A stretch of 20,326 bases of DNA from Desulfobacterales bacterium (lineage in GTDB: Bacteria > Desulfobacterota > Desulfobacteria > Desulfobacterales > JAUCGF01). The first letter of the stretch is position 1, and each line of letters starts with the position of its first letter. Location of the stretch: NCBI GenBank assembly GCA_029940345.1, contig JAOZRC010000015.1, forward strand, positions 1 through 20,326. Direction: 5' to 3'. The position numbers were made by a program, and so were the translations under genes. Shown in pieces: positions 15,459 through 20,326 of this stretch. The notes beneath the pieces were generated by a model that did not search any database, was not told the DNA's origin, and saw only the letters and a list, made by a program, of their open reading frames with translations.

Positions 15459-17702
15459 ATGAAATCTTATGCTAAATTTGTAGTCTTGATTATCGCCTTC
15501 CTTGCCGTTCTGTCAGTTTGTGGCGTTGCCTTTAGAATCGTGAAATATCCGGCCATATTAACGGAACAAAATCAATGGCGCGCTGAAAACAAATTCATTA
15601 TCAACGGGGAATATAAAAGTGACAATTTTAAAACTGATAAGGGTGATCTACTGCGCGTCATGCAACAAATCAAAGGAATTTTACTTTGGGGATCTTGGGC
15701 GGGAGGCGACCCTAACACCGGACGGTTGATTTCAACGGTATTCACGGCACCGCCTACTATTGGCATTTTTGTAGCCGGTTATCCGTGTAATCATAAGAAT
15801 AAATTATATATTGAACAGCTTGACACCGGTGAGCGTATTACTTTTCCTGATTCTGATCCGGGAGAAATATGGACCGCAATCACACTGTGTTTGCCTCCTC
15901 AATGGCAACAAACCCAGGTTCGTATTGTTGCCGTTGACAACACTACGTCTCCCTATGGCTGGTTAGGTGTCAGTTCTCCATTTCAAATCACTTGGCGCTA
16001 TCATCTGGAACGCCATAAGCACCATTTATTTCTTTTGATAAGGTTGCTTCCGCTATACCTGTGTTCGCTCTTTTTCTTTATCGTCCCTGGCCTATTCATC
16101 TCTTCACAATTGACTGCCAAACGAATCTGTGACTCCTCTTTTTCTCTTTTATTGGCGTTTGGTTTTAGCGCCTTGTGTGGGTATCTGATCTTTTGGGTCT
16201 ATTTCCTGAATTCCGGCTTGGGTAAAACGTTAAGTATGTTTTACATGCTGGGCGCTCTTTATATCTGCTTTTTTCCAAATACGCGCCAGACGATTTACAA
16301 AGCATTGACTGAATCAGATATATCACGACCGCTAGGAATCCTCATCTTAGTAGGATTGTTTTATCTGGCCCTACTTTATATATATAACACTGGCGATGTT
16401 CACCGTGCCGCAGCCAACCGGTTTGTTCCTCTTCTGCCTCCCGATCACATCATTCCCTATTTCTTTTCAGAACGTTTGTTTGCCGGAAAAGACCCGCGCC
16501 TGATTTTCGGCGACTGGTTAAGCAGTGACCGTCCGCCACTACAGACAGGCATTGTATTATCGCAACGTTTTCTCGGCTCCCTGTTTGGCGATAAACAACT
16601 TCATTATCAACTGATTGCGACCATCGCACAGTGCGCTTGGATTCCGGCGGTATGGAGTTTGAGCCGCAATCTGAAACTGTCATTTTTTAAAATCGCAGTT
16701 ATTTTTACGTTTTTAATCTTTTCAGGTTTTTTTTTACTTAACTCCGTTTATGTCTGGCCCAAGTTGCTGGCCGGTGCGTTTGTCATAGGGACTTTTATTC
16801 TCCTTCTCGGACGTCCGCAAGGAGACGCAGCGTATGGCGATGTACGCATAATTCTGGCTTCCGCTCTGGCCGCGCTGGGGGTGTTAAGCCATGGCGGCGG
16901 AATATTTACGCTTATCGCAATCGCGTTGGTTTTGCTATGGCCATCCTGTTTTCCCGGTATACGTCGGATTATCCTGGGAGGCATCACTTTTATTCTTTTC
17001 CTCACGCCATGGCTGGCCTATCAAAAATTCTACGAACCACCGGGAAACCGACTGGTTAAATGGCATATCGCCGGCGTTATCCCGATTGATGGCCGCAACG
17101 TCATTCAAACGCTCAGGGATTCCTATTCCCAATTAAACTGGCGCAAGTATCTCCGTAATAAACAGGAAAACTTCAAAACCCTTATTGGCGATGTTTTTTT
17201 CTCTTGGCCCCGGTTTGACCGCAAAACCATCAAACAAAAAAAGACGGAAGAATTTTTTTTTACGTTAAATGCTTTAGGCGTTCTTAACAGCGGCTGGCTG
17301 GTTTTAATCCCGGTATTTTTTCAATCAATTTTTCGTAAAAAAAACAAATACGTCTTGAATTCCGCTTTAAAAACCGTGTTTCCGGTGGTCGGCATCGCAA
17401 TCCTGGTCTGGGAGCTATTCATGTTCATACCTGGCTCGACCATTATCCATCAAGGCTCTTATGCCACCATGATTTTACTGTTTTGCGGCCTGGCAATCCT
17501 GGTTTCGGAATTACCGCGATGGTCATTATACGCTCTGCTGTTTTACCATATCATTAATTTTGGCATTCTATGGGTGTATCCCTATTCACCGCTGATGAAT
17601 TATTTTATGACCGTGACGGCCTGTATCGGATTTTCAGCATTATTGTATTTCCTTTATGTGCTTTCCAAAAACGATCCTGAATGTGAAACACTGATAACAT
17701 GA
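15459..17702 (+). CDS. Polytopic membrane protein with periplasmic N-terminal beta module, possible GT-C-type glycosyltransferase
   Basis: 747 residues from ATG 15459. A TTG at 15447 would add four residues, but its GGAG lies only 3 bases away, so I prefer ATG. A signal-anchor helix (about 5-27) is followed by an extracytoplasmic segment containing a 102-residue module (78-179, starting GSWAGGDPNTG and ending WLGVSSPFQITW) that recurs in the next protein. From about 190 onward there are roughly ten hydrophobic helices. The loop motif WLSSDRPPLQ (353-362), preceded by FFSERLFAGKDPR, looks like the conserved extracytoplasmic region of a large uncharacterised family of bacterial membrane proteins. 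The overall layout resembles GT-C enzymes that take sugars from polyprenyl-phosphate donors, but I see no definitive catalytic motif. It follows the DPM1-like gene closely, and its stop overlaps the next ATG (ATGA at 17699-17702). Confidence 0.85.
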   Translation: MKSYAKFVVLIIAFLAVLSVCGVAFRIVKYPAILTEQNQWRAENKFIINGEYKSDNFKTDKGDLLRVMQQIKGILLWGSWAGGDPNTGRLISTVFTAPPTIGIFVAGYPCNHKNKLYIEQLDTGERITFPDSDPGEIWTAITLCLPPQWQQTQVRIVAVDNTTSPYGWLGVSSPFQITWRYHLERHKHHLFLLIRLLPLYLCSLFFFIVPGLFISSQLTAKRICDSSFSLLLAFGFSALCGYLIFWVYFLNSGLGKTLSMFYMLGALYICFFPNTRQTIYKALTESDISRPLGILILVGLFYLALLYIYNTGDVHRAAANRFVPLLPPDHIIPYFFSERLFAGKDPRLIFGDWLSSDRPPLQTGIVLSQRFLGSLFGDKQLHYQLIATIAQCAWIPAVWSLSRNLKLSFFKIAVIFTFLIFSGFFLLNSVYVWPKLLAGAFVIGTFILLLGRPQGDAAYGDVRIILASALAALGVLSHGGGIFTLIAIALVLLWPSCFPGIRRIILGGITFILFLTPWLAYQKFYEPPGNRLVKWHIAGVIPIDGRNVIQTLRDSYSQLNWRKYLRNKQENFKTLIGDVFFSWPRFDRKTIKQKKTEEFFFTLNALGVLNSGWLVLIPVFFQSIFRKKNKYVLNSALKTVFPVVGIAILVWELFMFIPGSTIIHQGSYATMILLFCGLAILVSELPRWSLYALLFYHIINFGILWVYPYSPLMNYFMTVTACIGFSALLYFLYVLSKNDPECETLIT

Positions 17703-20326
17703 CCGCACCGCATACCCTTTTAAAAAATCCGCCCCGTTTCATCACTATTCTGCTCTGTTTTTTCCCGCTAGGACTGTTGCTGTTTTTGCTGCATACTTAT
17801 GCTGTCAATATTCCCTATTTCGATGAATGGAACATTATTTATTTATTTGAACGCATCCACTTTCACGATCTGATGTTCGATGATTTATGGCAACAACATA
17901 ATGAACACCGAATTTTTTTCCCAAAACTGATCATTATAGGGCTTGGCCTCCTGACTCATTATAATGTGAAATACCTGATGGTTGCCAATATTTGCATCGC
18001 AAGTCTGATCTATTGGATAATTTGGAGGCATATTCATAAAAACAAGACCGCCTTACATCTTCAGCACAAGGATAGATGGCTGAAGATCATCTATGCGTTT
18101 TTTATTTTTTCAATTTCGCAGTATGAAAATTGGTTTTGGGGTTTTCAAGTGCAATGGTTTTTGAATCTTGCAGCAGTGGTGCTGGGCGCTTATCTGATTG
18201 CCAACTTTACCATGAAATTTACAACCTTTTTATTATTATCAGGATGTGGCGTTGTTGCTACGTTTTCATTGTCTTCCGGAGTTTTGTATTGGCCCATCTT
18301 GCTGGGTCAGCTTATCGTTGCCAACATCAAAGCAAAACCGAAATACGGCTTTCTTTTAATAGGAGGCTGGATACTGTTATCCGGCGGTGTGATAGCCGTT
18401 TACCTGTTTAACTATCAAAACCCGCCAGGCCATCCCAGCTTGTTATATTGTCTGAATGACCCGCTGGCAGTATTGGCATACATGGCCGTCTATATTGGCA
18501 ATCCGTTTACGCTGAACCCTAAATTTATCGTGATGGCCGAGACGTTTCTGATTGCCAAATGGTTTGGTGTGTCTGGCCTTGTTCTGTTTTTGTTTTTCCT
18601 GATGCAAGACCTTAAAAATCGTTCATGGACTGAATTTAAACCGCTCTCTTTTTTTTATATACTGGGTCTCTACGGCATTTTATGCGCCTTGTTAACGGCC
18701 ATCGGGCGCGCTGAATTCGGCCTTGAACAGGCTCGCGCCTCACGCTATGTTACGGTGGCAATTTTTGTTTGGATAGCCATTGTCTATAAGCTCTATTCTT
18801 TAAGAATAAAAAAAACATACTCTGACAGTGAATCCCCGAAGATAGCCGTTGTTTATCGTTTAGCGATCTTGACGCTTATCATTACACTTCGCAAGAGATC
18901 GATAAAAGGTTTTAAAATCGTAGCGCTGACAGTGATTATTATTTTTTTTAACTGGACCGGTTATTCATGTATAAAGGCTGTGCAGCGGGACCATCTCATA
19001 CGTCGCCATGCCCAACAGGCTGTTTTGAACGAAAATAATGACCTGAATTTTTTTAAGTTTATCACTGCTTTTCCTGGAAAACAGATGATTAAAAAAGATA
19101 TTCCGCGACTGAAAAAATTCAAATTGTCTGTATTTAACGATGATATATCTGGGAAAGGCCGCGTGGTTAAGATCAATCCCCAAGCTTTTGTATGTCAAGG
19201 ACTGGCTGCCAGAACCTGGGATGTGCCCGGTGGGCTTGGGGCGTTCGTTGATGATAAAACCGGTGCCGTGACGGTCGGGGGTTTCAGGGTTTCCCGCGAA
19301 GCTTGGGGAACGGGAGACACTGTGAATTATCAGGCCGGAGCAGTTATGAACCGGCGTTTGCCTGGGTCAGGGTGTCTGGAGGTCGATCTTGTCGCATTGG
19401 GAGCCGACGGAGCGTATGGAAGAGGTTCGGGTTACAAAGTTTATCTTCAGTTTCAAAACGATGAAGCCAATCATATTTCGCTGGGATTTGTACATGATAC
19501 GGATGCGTATTCAAAGCAAGTAAGCGTGATGGCTGAGGGTCTCGCCTACGGCAAGCCACTTATGGGGTATTGGGATTCCTCCCGGCCTGCGTTTGAAGAC
19601 GCTGGGGTGCATCACCTAAGTGTAACCTGGTCACCTACGCATCTCTCCTGGACCATTGATAATAGCGAAAACCATCGCATGACTTATGCTATCAAAATGG
19701 ACCATCCGATTTTGTCATTGCTGGGTGCGGCCAGGGTTCATGGTGATTCGGTCACTGTACGATTTCAAAACCTGTTTATCTGGCCTGTAAATACCAAATT
19801 CCGTTGGTTGGCCCGTTTATTCCCTATAGAGAAGGTTGAACACCGTCCTTTATTATCCGGTCTGGGTGATTGGTCTGTTGAAAATGCGTTTATGAAAGAA
19901 AGCACCGATGGCCATAAACGGGGGGAGGTGGCACATATTATGGAACAGGACGGATTAGCGTTTTTTTCATCCTGGGCAGAAAACGGTAAAAAAACCGGCG
20001 GCCTGATTTCAGCGCCGTTTATAGCTCCCCCGCATGTCGGGCTGTTTATCGCAGGCTATCCTCTGCATCCCGACATTAATGTCTATTTAGAACAGATAGG
20101 AACAGATCAGAAACTTTTTTTTGCCCTTTTCAATCCGGGTGAAAATTGGCGCGAAATAGCAGTTACACTATCCCCCAAATGGCGACAAACACCGGTGCGC
20201 ATTATTTCCATTGATAATACCGATGAGTCCCAGGGATGGCTGGGAGTCAGTTCGCCATACCAAATTTCATGGTGGCACCCTTTCAAACGCTTTGCCCGCC
20301 AAGTTTATCATCAATTAAATAGGGTC
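17699..20326 (+). CDS. Large membrane protein with concanavalin-like and shared beta modules (3' end outside window)
   Basis: Open without a stop from ATG 17699 to the last base, 876 codons, and read in one consistent frame. The ATG overlaps the previous stop (ATGA). The N-terminal half (about 12-425) is hydrophobic with roughly ten helices. An early extracytoplasmic loop has YFDEWN (40-45) and HNEHRIFFP (67-75), and a later one GRAEFGLEQARASRYVT (near 336-352). These motifs mark a family of uncharacterised GT-C-like membrane proteins, where the acidic DE pair is a candidate catalytic site. Residues about 510-695 look like a concanavalin/LamG-type beta-sandwich (YGRGSGYKVYLQFQND, HHLSVTWSPTHLSWTID). 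Residues 757-858 are the 102-residue module shared with the preceding protein. These soluble parts should face the periplasm. Likely role: glycan assembly or modification; the substrate is unknown. The protein may be almost complete, as a basic tail follows the module. Confidence 0.85.
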   Translation, partial: MTAPHTLLKNPPRFITILLCFFPLGLLLFLLHTYAVNIPYFDEWNIIYLFERIHFHDLMFDDLWQQHNEHRIFFPKLIIIGLGLLTHYNVKYLMVANICIASLIYWIIWRHIHKNKTALHLQHKDRWLKIIYAFFIFSISQYENWFWGFQVQWFLNLAAVVLGAYLIANFTMKFTTFLLLSGCGVVATFSLSSGVLYWPILLGQLIVANIKAKPKYGFLLIGGWILLSGGVIAVYLFNYQNPPGHPSLLYCLNDPLAVLAYMAVYIGNPFTLNPKFIVMAETFLIAKWFGVSGLVLFLFFLMQDLKNRSWTEFKPLSFFYILGLYGILCALLTAIGRAEFGLEQARASRYVTVAIFVWIAIVYKLYSLRIKKTYSDSESPKIAVVYRLAILTLIITLRKRSIKGFKIVALTVIIIFFNWTGYSCIKAVQRDHLIRRHAQQAVLNENNDLNFFKFITAFPGKQMIKKDIPRLKKFKLSVFNDDISGKGRVVKINPQAFVCQGLAARTWDVPGGLGAFVDDKTGAVTVGGFRVSREAWGTGDTVNYQAGAVMNRRLPGSGCLEVDLVALGADGAYGRGSGYKVYLQFQNDEANHISLGFVHDTDAYSKQVSVMAEGLAYGKPLMGYWDSSRPAFEDAGVHHLSVTWSPTHLSWTIDNSENHRMTYAIKMDHPILSLLGAARVHGDSVTVRFQNLFIWPVNTKFRWLARLFPIEKVEHRPLLSGLGDWSVENAFMKESTDGHKRGEVAHIMEQDGLAFFSSWAENGKKTGGLISAPFIAPPHVGLFIAGYPLHPDINVYLEQIGTDQKLFFALFNPGENWREIAVTLSPKWRQTPVRIISIDNTDESQGWLGVSSPYQISWWHPFKRFARQVYHQLNRV

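Noticed and set aside
18130..18411. A 93-residue + strand frame near 18.1-18.4 kb
   Set aside because: It is out of frame with the continuous 876-codon membrane protein, whose motifs continue straight through this stretch.
1..20326. A defence, toxin-antitoxin or phage module
   Set aside because: No nuclease, helicase, reverse transcriptase, integrase, phage structural gene or convincing toxin-antitoxin pair was found. The protease gene alone does not support one.

Overview
The window is a surface-polysaccharide (exopolysaccharide, capsule or O-antigen type) biosynthesis region from a bacterium, probably Gram-negative. Every credible gene is on the + strand. Base composition looks moderately AT-rich and the start signals are ordinary bacterial ones. 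The gene types (family 2 glycosyltransferases, extended SDR sugar-nucleotide enzymes, a polyprenyl-phosphate-sugar synthase-like protein, polytopic membrane proteins, a secreted beta-helix protein) and the short palindromic intergenic repeats fit a proteobacterium-like genome, but I cannot name a taxon from the sequence. There are no tRNA, rRNA, CRISPR or transposase genes.

Layout. (1) 1-715 is the 3' end of a gene of unknown function entering from the left. (2) 716-1181 holds a large nested palindrome, then a decayed gene: the first 60 codons of a SAM-methyltransferase-like protein and a short open tail that overlaps the next start by ATGA. (3) 1178-7684 holds two large multidomain glycosyltransferases: a 610-residue protein with two GT2 domains and a 1540-residue protein with three GT2 domains, three copies of a beta-rich unit, a coiled coil and six 38-residue repeats. 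(4) 7790-10218 has a small retropepsin-like aspartic protease gene one base ahead of a WbbL-like GT2, then, after another palindrome, a second WbbL-like GT2. (5) 10219-10706 is a 488-base gap filled with repeats, including a 223-base MITE-like element, plus a possible promoter. (6) 10707-15433 has a secreted beta-helix protein with three DUF5648-like repeats, two related NAD-dependent epimerase/dehydratase-like genes and a DPM1-like GT2. (7) 15459-20326 has two large membrane proteins that overlap by ATGA and share a 102-residue module. The second is open from 17699 to the window's end.

How the genes may work together (inference). The SDR enzymes would make or modify a nucleotide sugar. The DPM1-like enzyme would load a sugar onto a polyprenyl phosphate. 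The GT2 proteins would build a repeat unit at the inner membrane, the polytopic proteins could use lipid-linked donors or modify the glycan on the periplasmic side, and the beta-helix protein could act on or bind the exported polymer. No flippase, polymerase, ABC exporter or chain-length regulator is seen, so the cluster must extend beyond the window.

I see no clear new defence or mobile system. The most unusual content is the modular architecture of the large glycosyltransferases, the 102-residue module placed N-terminally in one membrane protein and C-terminally in its neighbour, an SDR with Phe in place of the catalytic Tyr, and related palindromes in most of the longer intergenic gaps.
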